From Castor canadensis (Eukaryota > Chordata > Mammalia > Rodentia > Castoridae): a stretch of DNA of 64,000 nt. The position numbers and the translations under genes are program-made. Of the stretch, positions 10,391 through 21,759 are shown one piece after another (the stretch's first letter is position 1; every line of letters starts with the position of its first letter). Where the stretch lies: the NCBI RefSeq assembly GCF_047511655.1, contig NC_133391.1:120226384-120290383 (forward strand). Direction: 5' to 3'. Below the pieces are notes generated by a model, which did not search any database, was not told the origin of the DNA, and saw nothing but the letters and a program-made list of their open reading frames with translations.

Positions 10391-10569
10391 AGGCCTTGAG
10401 CCTGCTTGTGGCGTTTTTTGTTTGTTTTACGGATTCTTGCCTTTCTGTTACTGAAAGAAGCAAGGTCATCACTTAGGTGGGAAGAGGGGGAGGAGATATT
10501 GGAGGTTTGTAAGGAGACAGAGAATAAGGAAGGCTGCAAATAAAATCACATTTTTAAGAGAAAAGATCC

Positions 10570-10915
10570 AAGTTGGGCACGTCTGTAGTCACTACCAGCT
10601 ACTAGAGAGGCTAAGGCAGGAGGTTCGTGAATTAGAGGCTAGCCTGAGCAACAAAGCAAGACCCTGTCTAAAAAAAAAATAAAAATAAAAATAGAGGGAC
10701 CATCAGGAGTCCAATCTTGAGTATGCCATGGTGGATGTGAAATCTGATTGAATTTGAGTGTCAAAGAAGAATTCAGGGAACCGTTTTTAAACAGATATTT
10801 CAAGGAATTTTTTTTGTCTTTTTGTTTTTTTGGCGGCATGGGGCTTGAACTCAGGGCCTCCCACTTGCTAGGAAAGATGCTCTTACAGCTTGAGCTGCTG
10901 CCAGCTCTCAAGGAG
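10570..10915. repeat. B1 (+) and ID (-) SINEs in SMN intron 1
   Basis: About 10570-10690 is a sense B1 monomer with an A-rich tail, and about 10810-10915 is an antisense ID ('ggggcttgaactcagggcct'). The stretch 10915-11700 shows nothing I recognise. Confidence 0.7.
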
Positions 10916-11709
10916 TTTTACTGCAAGTAGAAGGTAGAGAAATTAGGCAATAGATGGAAAGGCAAGTGAGTTAATGTCTTAAGTTTTTTTTTTTGTTTTA
11001 AGATGGGAGCAACATGATGCAATAAGGATAGGAAAACTAATGATGCAAGAAAGAGAAGAGAAATGTTGCTGGGGCACTGTCGTAGAGTAGGTGAGGATTG
11101 AGTTTGACCTTTGTTAGAAATGTTGATAGTTCATGTGGTAGTTACACATGTTAAGATTTGGATGAGTGGTGGCTAGAGATTATGAAAGATTTGTTGATTC
11201 TTATCTTTCTCTAAGTGAAAGAAGCAAGGTCTGCCTAGGTGGGAACATGGGGAGGAGGTGTTGGAAGCTTGAGGCCAGAGGAGATAGGAAGTAGCCCTCT
11301 AGGCAAGTGGATTAATGTTGGACTAGGGAAATTTAGTAGAAATATGGCTAGGCAACACCCCGGGCCTACTTGACATTTGTGTTCATGTTCATGAGATTAA
11401 AGAGACCAGATGTGATTGATTGTGTTGTTCTTCATCTGAGTTCAAGTGTGGGAGGGCAGGCATAGAATAAACCAAGAGTTGTAGTTTTTACCATGTAGAT
11501 ATGAAGGAATGAGGGGAGAGGTACTCATGATATATCTCCATGGTTGGCCATGGAACTTAGGCCAGCTCTGAAAGGAAGTGAGGACATTAAGATCCAGAGA
11601 AACAGTTTAAAGCCTGTTTTAATTTATCACCAGTCTCAGTGAATGGGGTTGTCATCATCAAGCTAACTTGCAGAGCCTAGAAGGTGGTGATTAGTGGGAT
11701 TCATTTTTT

Positions 11710-12345
11710 GTTTTGTTTTTTTGAGACAAGGTGTTGGTATGTAAGATGGCCTAGAACTCCCTGTATAGTGCTGGCTGGCCAAGAACTCTGCCTTCTGAGA
11801 GTGGGATTGTGGTTTTGTTTTTTCCCCTTCGATACTAAGGATTGAACTCAGGGCTCATGCATGCTAGGGAAGTCTTCTAACCACATCTCCAGTCCTGGTA
11901 TTTGTTTTGTTTTCAGACGGCCTCTTGCCTTGTACCCTACTCTGGCTTCAAATTTGTGATCATCCTGTCTTAGCCTCCTGAGTGGCTGGGATTAATGCCT
12001 GGCCATATTTTTTCCATGCCTGGCACTTTTTTTTTTTAGACAGGGTCTTGCTATTTAGTCCAAGCTGGCCTCAAATAAGTGCTAGGATTATAGACATGTA
12101 TTATTACACCTGGTTTAAACTTGTTTACTTATTTATTTAGATCAGGCTTGGGTTTGAACTTTAGGCTTTATACCTGTGAAGCAGGCACTCTATCCCGAGC
12201 CACTTTTCCAGTCCATTTTTCTCTGATTATTTTGGAGATGGGATCTCATTAACTACTTACCTAAACTAGCCTTGAACTGCAAACCTCCTGATCTCAGCCT
12301 CCCAAGTAGCTAGGGTTACAGGTATGAACCATCAGTGCCCTTCTG
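11710..12345 (-). repeat. Antisense SINE cluster
   Basis: Five diverged SINE segments run head to tail on the - strand: B1 (about 11710-11815), ID (11820-11895), B1 (11900-12010), B1 (12030-12115) and a B1-ID dimer (12120-12345). Confidence 0.65.
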
Positions 12346-12629
12346 AGAGTGGGATCCTTGAAACTGAATTTATGAAGAGGTTGTAGTTACTGGTTATAAT
12401 AAATAAAGAGCACAGAAGAAGTGCGTCCACTTGGGGTACTCCACATTGTTAGTGAGAGTAGTTTAAACACTTGCAAGGATGGGCTGTTGGAATGATCATC
12501 TACATTGCCAAGAGTTACGGGAGGAGTAGTATGGCTCACTCGAGCACAGTGGAAGTTTTAGGAGTTGAGAGAGTTGGAGTGCTAGGGTGACTGAGAGTCA
12601 CATATAAACAAAGGCAGTCCTGATGGTCT

Positions 12630-12830
12630 GTTCTAGTTGTTATTGCTGTGTGAGAATCACCCAAAACTTCATGGCTTGAAACAACAGTGATCCTTTTTTT
12701 TTTCTTTCTCATTTCTGTTGATCATTTTGTGAGAACCTTGCTGGGGTGCTGTTGGTCTGGGCTCTCATGTGGTCGCATCCACATCATCACTGGAGCTATA
12801 GTAGCTGGGGACGAGTAGCTAAGGGCATCT
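12630..12830 (+). repeat. Ancient interspersed repeat, family unassigned
   Basis: The block 'gttattgctgtgtgagaatc' to 'tggcttgaaacaacagtgat' and the text after it resemble a widespread old mammalian repeat. A second related copy lies at about 34735-35040. I do not assign a family name. Confidence 0.45.
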
Positions 12831-12904
12831 CTTCATGTAGTCCCAGAATTTCGTCTTGTGGGTTCATTGTGTAGACTGATTTCAATTTCCAAATCGAAGG
12901 CATG

Positions 12905-13800
12905 ATTGCCTTGGAGCATTCAAATCCTTTCCTCCTATTTCTCCTTGTCCTTTACCTCCCAGATAACCACCAATTCACTTTCTGTCATCCTGTCACATAG
13001 ACTAGTCTGCATTTTCCAGAATTTTATAAACATGGACTTGTGTGTGTCTATATGTGTGTGTGTCTGTGTGTCTGTCTTGACTGGGAACTCAGGAACTCAT
13101 TCATGTTCTCTCACTAAGTTACATGTGCTCTGATGCTTGAGCCACCTTCTGGGCCCCCCTCCCCTTTTTTCTTTTTTTTTTTTTAATTTTGAAACAGGGT
13201 CTTGCTAAATTGGCCAGGCTGGCCTTGAACTTGTAATCCTTCTACCTCAGCCTCCAAAGTAGCTGGAGTTACAGGCATGCAACACCATGTCTAACTGTAC
13301 AGTATCTCTTTTTTTTTTTTTTTTTTGGTGGGACTGTGGTTTGAACTCAGGGCTTCACACTTGCAGAGCAGGCCCTTTACTTCTTGAGGCACACCTCCTG
13401 CAGTCTGTAGTGTCTTTTATGTCTGGCTTTTTCATTTAGCATAGTCATTTTGAGTTTCATCTATTTTGTGTTTCACAATTGTTTGTTCCCTTTTGTTGCT
13501 GAGTAGTATCCCATTGCATGTGTGTACTACACTTTATCTGTTTGCTTGTTCATGAACATTTGGTTTCTTTCCAGTTTGGAGCTGTTGTAAATAGAAGGGC
13601 TATGAGTACTAGTGTGTAAACCTTTGGAGGGTAAATACTGAAGTCATGGTGTATAGATACATATTTGACATTGTGTTCAGCAGTGTACGAAGGTTCCATT
13701 TCCTCCATATGTTGGCAAGCATTCAGTATAGTCAGTCTTTCTCATTTTAAATGCAGTACTGGGTGTGTAGTGGCACCTGTGGTTTTTAACTAGCATTCCC
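12905..13800 (-). mobile_element. Old L1 3' end, antisense, with SINEs inside
   Basis: Wording such as 'tctggctttttcatttagca' and 'ttgctgagtagtatcccatt' is the inverted end of ORF2 and 3' UTR of an old mammalian L1. It is far more diverged than the young L1 copies in this window. Antisense SINEs interrupt it (about 13075-13160, 13170-13300, 13310-13405). Confidence 0.6.
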
Positions 13801-13959
13801 CTAATGTTTATTGGTCATTAGTCCTTATGATCATGCTTATTTGCATCCATATATCATCTCTGGTCAAGTGTTTGCCCTTTTTAAAAATGTTGGAGATTGA
13901 GACTTCTTCATATTTACTTGATTCTGTCTGCTTTATGCTGTTGGTACTAATACACTTTT

Positions 13960-14475
13960 TTTTTTTTTTTTGTAGTACTGGGGTTTCAGTTCAGGGCCTT
14001 TTGCTCACTAGGCACTCACTCTACCACTTGAACCCCACCTCTAGCCTTTTTGCTTTAGTTATTTTGCAGATAGGCTATTGTGCTTTTTGCTTGGGGCCAA
14101 CCTTGGACTGTGATCCTACCCATGCTTCTCTTGTAGCTCAGATTATGGCATGCATACCATGCCTTCCTTGTTTTTGTTGAGATGGGGTTTTGCTAACTTC
14201 TGGCCCAGGCTAGCCTTGAACTGTGATCTTCCGGATCAGCTGGGATTGCAGGCATGAGCCACTGGGCCTAGTCTACTTGATTGATTGATTGATTAATTGG
14301 TGATTCCAGAGTTTGAACTCAGGGCTTTGTGTTTGCTAGACAAGTACTCTGCCACTTGAGTCATGACCCTAGCCTTAATATACTTTTTTTTGTGTTTGGT
14401 AGGTCTGGAGGTTTGAACTCAGGGCTTCCTGCTTAAAAAGCAGGTGTTCTACCTCTTGAGACACCTCTAGTCCCT
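13960..14475 (-). repeat. Antisense SINE cluster before SMN exon 2a
   Basis: A B1-ID dimer (about 13960-14275) and two ID elements (about 14290-14380 and 14390-14475) lie immediately upstream of exon 2a. The last ends about 60 bp from the acceptor. Confidence 0.7.
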
Positions 14476-14537
14476 AATAAACATTTTTGATGAACCCTAT
14501 CTGAACATAAATGGTTTTTATTCTTTTTCCTTCCCAG

Positions 14538-14609
14538 AGTGATGATTCTGACATTTGGGATGATACAGCATTGATAAAAGCTTATGATAAAGCTGTGGCT
14601 TCCTTTAAG
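14538..14609 (+). CDS. SMN1: SMN exon 2a, residues 28-51
   Basis: 72 bp between 'ccttcccag' and a GTATGA donor. It encodes [20 protein letters not shown] and four more residues. This acidic helix is the Gemin2-binding segment and is essentially identical to human as I recall it. Phase is 0 at both ends. Confidence 0.97.
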
Positions 14610-14904
14610 GTATGAAATGTTTAATCATTCTCTATTTCCTCATATTACTCATTTGGAAAAAAATTCATTGATAACATGCTTACAGTAAAGCGTTAAAGTA
14701 CTTGTTTAGCTTTCATAGTGAAGTTTAGGTTAGTTAAATCAGATGATGTCTTTAGAAGTTAATAGTTTACATTTCATCTCTGTTACAGAGGCAATTTAAA
14801 TAAAAAAACTTATACATTTATTCCTTTTAGTATTTTTACATTGTTCCAAACTATAGAAGACTTGTTCAGATTAATAGAAAAAAGGCATTCTGAGTTATTT
14901 TTTT

Positions 14905-15960
14905 TTTGGGGGGGGTGCTGGATAGAACACTGGGGTTTGTTTTTTGTGCATACTAGACTGAGCTACATCCCACCTCTGAATTACAATTCTAAACACTTAA
15001 CAAGCCTTTAGTGAAATGACTATGATAATAAATAATAGTGCAATAATTAGTGCTTGTAGAGGGTTGACAATGTTCTAGGTACTGCTCTTTCTGTTTACAT
15101 GTATTAAATGAGTTTCTTGATGCTGGAGATTGAACCCAGGGCCTGGCACATGTTAGACAAATGTCTCTACCACTGAGCTACATTCCCAGCCCCAGTTAGG
15201 TTTATTTAATCTTTCCAAATCCTAAGAGTTGGGTGTTAAACATTCTGATAGTAAGAATACTCACTTCTTTTAGGAGATGTCATCTGCTTTTGTGGCTCAA
15301 ACAAGACATTTATCCACTTTCTCCACTGTCTGAGATATGTTGTCTTACTGAGCATGGAGGGCCCATCAGTTGTCCAGGCTAGTATGAGCATAAATAGCAA
15401 ACACTCAGGCAAAACACCTAGCACACAAAATCCACTTCCTTCCTGTAGTCACTATTGTACCATGAAGTAATGATCAGATATTTGTATCATCTTTACAGCT
15501 GAATTCTAGTTGTTGTTGTTTTGGGGTTTGTTTTTTGTTTGTTTGGTTGTTTTTTTGGTGGTACTGGGGTTTGAACTCAGGCCTTCACGCTTGCTAAGCA
15601 GGCGTTCTACCTCTTAAGCTATTCTCACCAGCCCCTGAGTTCTAGATTTTTAAATATGCTTTCCATCATACAGTGAAACTATAAGTCATCTAAGAGGGTT
15701 TATCAAGACAGTTGTGTGTGAGATAGGGTTTGCAAAGGAAAGTAGTCTGAGTAAAGGAAGAAAAGAATTGGTTTGGGGAAAAGATAGTTTAATTTTAGTT
15801 GTGTTGAGTTTAAGGGTAAAGATATGAATTGGGAGCAGAGAATGGTCCATAAAACTCTGATACCAGCTCTTTGGAAGGCGGAGATAGGACTTCTGAGACT
15901 GGCTTGGTAGAGGACTTATTAAGTGTGAAGTCCTGGTTTCAAGCTCCAGGACTGGGGGGA
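14905..15960. repeat. SINEs in SMN intron 2a
   Basis: Antisense ID elements lie at about 14905-14975, 15115-15195 and 15555-15640. A diverged sense B1-ID copy lies at about 15840-15960. The frames of 62 and 99 aa on the - strand here have no recognisable product. Confidence 0.6.
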
Positions 15961-16192
15961 AAATGGTTTGTATATGCTGGATCAAACTGAGAAAATTCAG
16001 AGCTGTTTAGTAGCTTTGGAAGTCTGTTTTTGGAGACGTAATTGAAGTAATAGGAATAGAAGCACTTAAGCAGGTAATGATGGCCAACTCTTGTGAGAAT
16101 GCCACGTGCTGGACTTGGTCAGAGGAGTAATAAAAACCTTGGGGCATTGTGTTGTGTCATCCAAGGTGCCATGAATATGAAGAAGGAAGAGG

Positions 16193-16252
16193 TGGTGGAC
16201 AGACTGCTGTTGCAGGGTGGTGGACAAACTGCTGTTGCAGGGAGGTGGACAG
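16193..16252 (+). repeat. 25-bp tandem repeat, 2.4 copies
   Basis: The unit tggtggacagactgctgttg plus caggg occurs at 16193-16217 and, with one change, at 16218-16242. A partial third copy follows to 16252. Confidence 0.85.
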
Positions 16253-16429
16253 CATGGAGACCTAATTAAAGGGGCCTTTATAGTTGATAATCAAGTACAA
16301 GATGCTTTCAAGAGCAGTTCCCAGTTCCTGGGATAGTGAAGAGAGAAGTAGAGTAGAGGCTTTCTGAGGTGATAGGGTCATGATACCAGCTTACGCAGTA
16401 ACTAAGTTAATGTTGTGACTTTTTTTTTT

Positions 16430-16705
16430 TGATGGGACTGGGGCTTCACTCTTGCAAAACAGGCTTTCTACTCACCTCCAGTCCATTTTGCTGTGGTTAT
16501 TTTATTTTCATTATTTATTATTGGCAGCACTGTGTTTGAACTCAGGGCCCAAGCATTCTTTCCTCTTGAGCTGCTTCCACTGTGGTTATTTTAGAGATGG
16601 ACTCTCACAAACTATTTTTCCTGGCTGGCTTCAAACCGTGAGCCTCCAGATCTGAGCCTCCCAAATACCTAGGATTATAGGCGTAAGCCACCAGTGCCCT
16701 AGTTA
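16430..16705 (-). repeat. Antisense ID fragment and B1-ID dimer
   Basis: About 16430-16485 is an ID fragment. About 16520-16705 is a dimer with the inverted 'ctaggattataggcgtaagc' B1 core. Confidence 0.65.
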
Positions 16706-16908
16706 CTATGACCTTTCTTTTTTTTTCCTCTCTCGAAGTTTTAGCAAGAATTTGTTTTAGTATAACAAGATAATATATAGACCGGGAAGGGGGGACGAAA
16801 GAGAGAAACATTTCCTGTTCCCCACATAGGAAGTGGGAACAAAGACTCCTACTGTGACTTTTTTTAATGCATCGTTGCATAACATATATTTTCATTCTGT
16901 CTTCGTAG

Positions 16909-17028
16909 CATGCTCTAAAGAATGGTGATATTTGTGAAACTTCAGATAAACCAAAAGGTACACCTAGAAGAAAACCCATTAAGAAGAATAAAAGCCAAAA
17001 GAAGAATAGCACAACTCCCTTGAAACAG
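16909..17028 (+). CDS. SMN1: SMN exon 2b, residues 52-91
   Basis: 120 bp, preceded by 'ttcgtag' and followed by GTTATA. It starts HALKNGD and holds the lysine-rich KKNKSQKKN segment known to bind RNA and self-associate, ending at Gln91. The length equals human exon 2b, so Tudor residue numbering matches human. The donor (CAG|GTTATA) is weak at +4 to +6. Confidence 0.96.
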
Positions 17029-17064
17029 GTTATATTTTTAATTTTAATTTAAAAAAAAGTGGGG

Positions 17065-17275
17065 AGGGTGTGCTGGGGTTTGAACTTGGGGCTTCATGCT
17101 TGCAAGGCAGGTGCTGTACCACTTGAGCCACTCCACCAGCCCTGTCTTATGTTGGATATTTTCCAGATAGGGTCTTGAAAACTATTTGCTGGGCTGTCTT
17201 GGAACTTTGATCCTCCTGATCTCTGCCTTCTAAGTAGCTAGGATTGATTACAGGTGTGAGACACCAGTGCCCAGC
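17065..17275 (-). repeat. Antisense B1-ID dimer in SMN intron 2b
   Basis: It starts 37 bp after exon 2b and carries both inverted ID and B1 cores. The remainder of the intron (17290-17918) has a unique-looking GC-richer part at 17310-17620 with no recognised feature. Confidence 0.75.
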
Positions 17276-17918
17276 TTTTTTTTTTTTTGGAGTATAAAGG
17301 AAAGTAGTCTGAATTGGGTTGTAAGGCCCTGCGTTGGGGTGCCTCACCTCAGCATTGAACTCACTCTTACTTGGCCAGAGTGAGTTCCAGCGAGAGAGAC
17401 ATTTGCCAACCCGTTCCCTTCACGGGCAGGTCCACAGCATCTCCTTCCTAGTCTGCCCTCACTGTGGAGTCCTGGTCTCTGGGAATAGATCTCCACAAGA
17501 CTCGGAGGGCCCTGCTAGGGACTGCTCTTGGGCCTAGTCTCAGACCTTTCTGGGGGATATGTATGGAGTGAAGTGAGTCACTCAGCTTGTGGTCCCACTG
17601 ATGTGCTTCCTTCCACCCCCGAAGCTAAATATTTTCATGTCTCATTAACTTTAGTTTCATCATAACATCTGATGAGCACTTTCTTTGTGTCAGGTCAGAG
17701 TACAGCTTTCCTCATCTGTCACAATAAATGGGGGTGGGTTATAGCCATTTGACAAGTGGGAAAAAGGAGACTTAAGAAAATTTTTTCACTATATAATTCT
17801 ACCTTCCAGTTAATTGAAGACTACCCCTCTACCCTTCACCCCTCCCCCATCCAAATAAGATAATAGTTTGCTCTCTGTAAAAGAAACTGTGTGCATGTAT
17901 ATATCTTTGTTTTTGTAG

Positions 17919-18143
<225 letters not shown>

Positions 18144-18249
18144 TGAATTCCTGGAAGCAGAAACTAGATGAGAAACAAAGCAGTATAACTGCTTTGTCAG
18201 TTTGGTCCACTGAGGCATTAAATTTTACTTTTTCTGTTTGGGGTCTTTT

Positions 18250-18465
18250 TTTTTTTTGGCGATACTGGGGTTTGAACTGAGGGTCTCACACTTGCTGTGC
18301 AGACACTCTACCGATGAATCCACTCTGCCAGCTATGGGCAGCTTTTTTGTTGATTGACATGAGATCTTGTGTACTTTTGCCCTTGCTGGCTTTGAACCTT
18401 GATCCTCTCAATCCCTATCTCCTGGGTAGCTAGGATTACAGGGTGTAAGGCACTGTGCCTAGCTC
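18250..18465 (-). repeat. Antisense B1-ID dimer in SMN intron 3
   Basis: It has an inverted ID core ('ggggtttgaactgagggtct') and B1 core ('ggtagctaggattacagggt') and fills most of the 394-bp intron. Confidence 0.75.
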
Positions 18466-18519
18466 CAACCCTTAATGACACCTTCATAACAAAAATATGT
18501 GTATTTTTTCTTTTAAAAG

Positions 18520-18672
18520 AATGGAAATGAAAGTCAAGTTTCAACAGATGAAAGTGAGAACTCCGTGTCTCTGGGAAATAAGCTAAATGATAATAAATCA
18601 AAAGCTACTCCATGGAACTCATTTCTCCCTCCACCACCCCCAATGCCGTCATCAGGATTGGGACCTGGAAAG
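18520..18672 (+). CDS. SMN1: SMN exon 4, residues 161-211
   Basis: 153 bp, the same as human, after 'ttttaaaag' (a weak, A-rich acceptor) and before GTAAAT. It encodes the acidic/serine-rich [12 protein letters not shown] stretch, then [13 protein letters not shown], the first proline-rich (profilin-binding type) segment. Confidence 0.96.
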
Positions 18673-19624
18673 GTAAATATCTTGCCTAGACTGAGACATT
18701 TAACCCCACCACTAAGTGATTAGAAGCTGTTCCATGAAACTTGTGTTCTTTTAAATATTATATATCCATGGAAGAATTCTTTGAAAAGGAAATAGGATAA
18801 GGATGCAAAATGGCTTATAATAAAAGTCTTACCAGGCTCCTTTTGTGGAGTATGAGGTATTAGACTAACAATTTAGCAAATGTATGAAAGTTAGAAAGTA
18901 TAATAGTATGTCTTCAGTTGAATTTAGACTGTATTCCCCATGTCACCTGTATCAGATATGTAAAAAAAAAAAAAAAAGTACAGTGTTTCCATCTAATACA
19001 ATAAAATCCTGAGCAGCTCCCAGATTGTTCTGTAGAGTTAAAATGTAAACACTGTCTGCATTTTTGGCTCTTTTGGTTACTAGCAACAGAAATCAATTTT
19101 AAAAAGGTTTTTATGGTAAGCTGGGTTATGTGTGGAAGCCAAGGGTATGTCACTATCTAATTCTTTTATGTAAAGCAGTGATTTCTTCATTGGAGAGTAT
19201 GGTATTCATGATAATTTTTAAAAATCAGGTGAGACTCAGTAAAACTTTCACATTTTCTGGAGGGCTTTCTTACTGAGGGTTATATTGCATTCAAGTTTTG
19301 TCTCATTGGTCTCGAGCTGATTTCTGTTAGGTGAACGGTTTGACAGTATTGATAATATGTGCTCTAAGTTAGCATGTATTAGGTAACAGTGCTACAAAAA
19401 GATCATACAATGAAAATAAAAGTACGAAAAAGATGTAATCTTTACTGATTGAAATAGCTAGCTGGTACATTGTCTCTGATATGTTAGGTAATTACACATC
19501 TTTGATAAGGAATGTTGATAAAGAGAAAAAACATTTAGAGGTTGTCATTTGAGTCTTTGACTTCAGAATTTGGTAAATGAAATTCCATTTAATCTTTTTG
19601 AGTTCTTATTTTTTTTATTTATTT

Positions 19625-19800
19625 TTGGAGGGACTGGGGTTTGAACTCAGGGCTCCACACTCTACTGCTTGAGCCATGTACCTGCACCTTTTTTGCCTTA
19701 GCTATTTTGTGTGTGTGTGTATTTGTGTGGTAATGTGGTTTGCACTCAGGGTCTCCTGCTTGCTAGGCAGGCACTCTACCACTTGAGCCACTCTACCAGT
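19625..19800 (-). repeat. Two antisense ID SINEs
   Basis: ID copies at about 19625-19690 and 19710-19800 lie about 130 bp before exon 5. The rest of intron 4 (18673-19620) shows no recognised feature apart from an A run near 18961. Confidence 0.65.
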
Positions 19801-19928
19801 CCTCCATTTAATCTTTTTGATATGTGTGATACAGACACCATTGTGCGTAATTATTTGTATTTTGGTTTTGAATCCTTTCCTTTCATTGACGTTAGTAAGT
19901 TAATTTTTCTTTGAAATATTCTTTATAG

Positions 19929-20030
19929 CCAGGTCTAAAATTCAATGGCCCACCACCACCACCTCCACCACCACCTCCACTGCCCCACTTCCTGTCATGC
20001 TGGATGCCTCCGTTTCCTTCTGGGCCACCA
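19929..20030 (+). CDS. SMN1: SMN exon 5, residues 212-245
   Basis: 102 bp between 'tctttatag' and a consensus GTAAGT donor. It encodes PGLKFNG, a run of ten prolines, then [17 protein letters not shown]. Human exon 5 is 96 bp, so the polyproline repeat is two codons longer here, the sort of change expected from CCA/CCT repeat slippage. The segment binds profilin in human SMN. Confidence 0.96.
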
Positions 20031-20119
20031 GTAAGTATAAAACACTTCAAATTGAATTTTGCTGGCATATGTAGTTTGGGATTGAGCATGATACTGGGGA
20101 TTAGGAAATGTCTTCTTGC

Positions 20120-21470
20120 AGGGCAAGATGGCTCATGTCTGTAATTCCAGCTACCCAGGAGGTAGCGATCAGGAGGCCAGTCACGTTAAAAAGTTTTTGA
20201 GACACCCTCAGCAAAGTAATCCGAGCATGGTGGCACAAGCTTGTCATCCCAGCTTTATTGCAAACCGTAGGTAGGGGGATTGTGTTCAGAAGTTAGCCCT
20301 GGACATAAGGATGAAACCTTGTCTGAACGATAACCTAAAGCAAAAGGGATGGAGGAGTCACTCAAGTGGTAGAGCACTTGTCTAGCAAGTACAAGATCTT
20401 GAAGCCCCAGTACCCCGAAAAAGAAAACAAGAAAGAAAATGTTATCTTAGATTATCCCCAGAGTTAGGTTCTAATGGGTAAAAATTAAAAGTAAACCTCA
20501 GTTTTTGTTTTGAATGCCTTCTGTTACTGGATGTAGTACAGCACTCTTTTTTTTTTTTTTTTTTTTTTTAAATTCATATGTGCTAGTACAGCACTCTTAT
20601 AGCCTACCTCTGAGCTCTGTTTTGGCTGCTGTTTTCCTGGGAGAAGTTGGTATGTGTTCCATGGGGAAGTAGCTCCTGTTAGAAAGGATGAAAGCTTTAC
20701 TCTACAGATACACTCGGACATTAGCTTCTGATAATGTAATGATAGTTTTTGTTTTGGTGATACTGGGATTTGAACTGAGATCCTTGAGCTTGCTAAGTAG
20801 GTGCTCTGCTTCTTGAGCCATACCCCCTAGTCTTTTTGTGCTTTAATTACTTTTTCAGGTAGGCTGTTGTATTATTTGCCTAGAGCAGACCTGATTCTCC
20901 TACCTAGGACACCCTACATAGCTGGAACTGTAGCCATTTCCCACCATGCCCAGCTCATTTGTTGAGATGGGAGGGTCTCATTAACTCTTTTTTTTTTTTT
21001 TTTTTTTTTTTAACCTGTGCTGCCTCAAACCATGATCCTCCCAATCTCCACCTCAAGTGGCTGTGATACAGGTGTGCCACCCTATCCCTTGATAATGGTA
21101 GATATTTTAGGTACTAGCATTAGGGTTAAAAAAAAAATACTTTGTCTGTTGGGATGGGGGTTTTCTTTCGTACATTGGCCCTTCATGCTGTATGGATGAT
21201 GTGTTGGTGTGTTTTAAGGGACAAAAAAGCATTATGTCTTTTGCTCATAGCTTCCTAACGGCACAACAGCAGAATTCTAGTAAATGTTTACTTTTTAAAT
21301 CACCTAATATTTTTTGATACTTGTTGGTTTTAATTAGTTTTGTTGGTGCTTTGTTGTTGTTATTGGTTGACTCTCTTCAGATGTTAAATTGATTTTGCAG
21401 TCCTGGGGATTGAACTCAGGGCCTTACACATGTGAGGCAAGTGCTCTATCAGTCAAGCTATGCCTCAGCC
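20120..21470. repeat. SINEs in SMN intron 5
   Basis: A sense B1-ID compound lies at about 20120-20430. Antisense copies lie at about 20750-21090 (dimer) and 21390-21470 (ID). Long T runs occur at 20547-20568 and 20990-21011. Confidence 0.65.
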
Positions 21471-21616
21471 CCACATTAATTTTTTTTTATTATTTAATAG
21501 ATGCCATGGGATATAGGAAAAGACAGTGACTAACCAGCATTCTCCGTGTAAGATCAACCTCCAGAGTCCTCACTTTTGTTTACATGATTGATGTGCTTCT
21601 ATCTTTCTATTTCCAG

Positions 21617-21727
21617 ATGATCCCCCCTCCGCCTCCAGTATGTCCAGATGCTCTTGATGGCTCTGATGCTTTAGGAAGCATGCTGATCTCTTGGTACATG
21701 AGTGGCTATCACACTGGCTATTACATG
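21617..21727 (+). CDS. SMN1: SMN exon 6, YG box, residues 246-282
   Basis: 111 bp, as in human, between 'tatttccag' and GTAAGA. It begins [11 protein letters not shown] and ends [12 protein letters not shown], the tyrosine/glycine zipper through which SMN oligomerises. All YG-box tyrosines and glycines are present. Confidence 0.97.
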
Positions 21728-21759
21728 GTAAGAATGCTCTGCATTCTCCCTATCCACCT

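Noticed and set aside
10096-10539. Gly/Lys/Glu/Arg-rich - strand frames of 96-147 aa
   Set aside because: They are translations of a CT-rich simple repeat in SMN intron 1.
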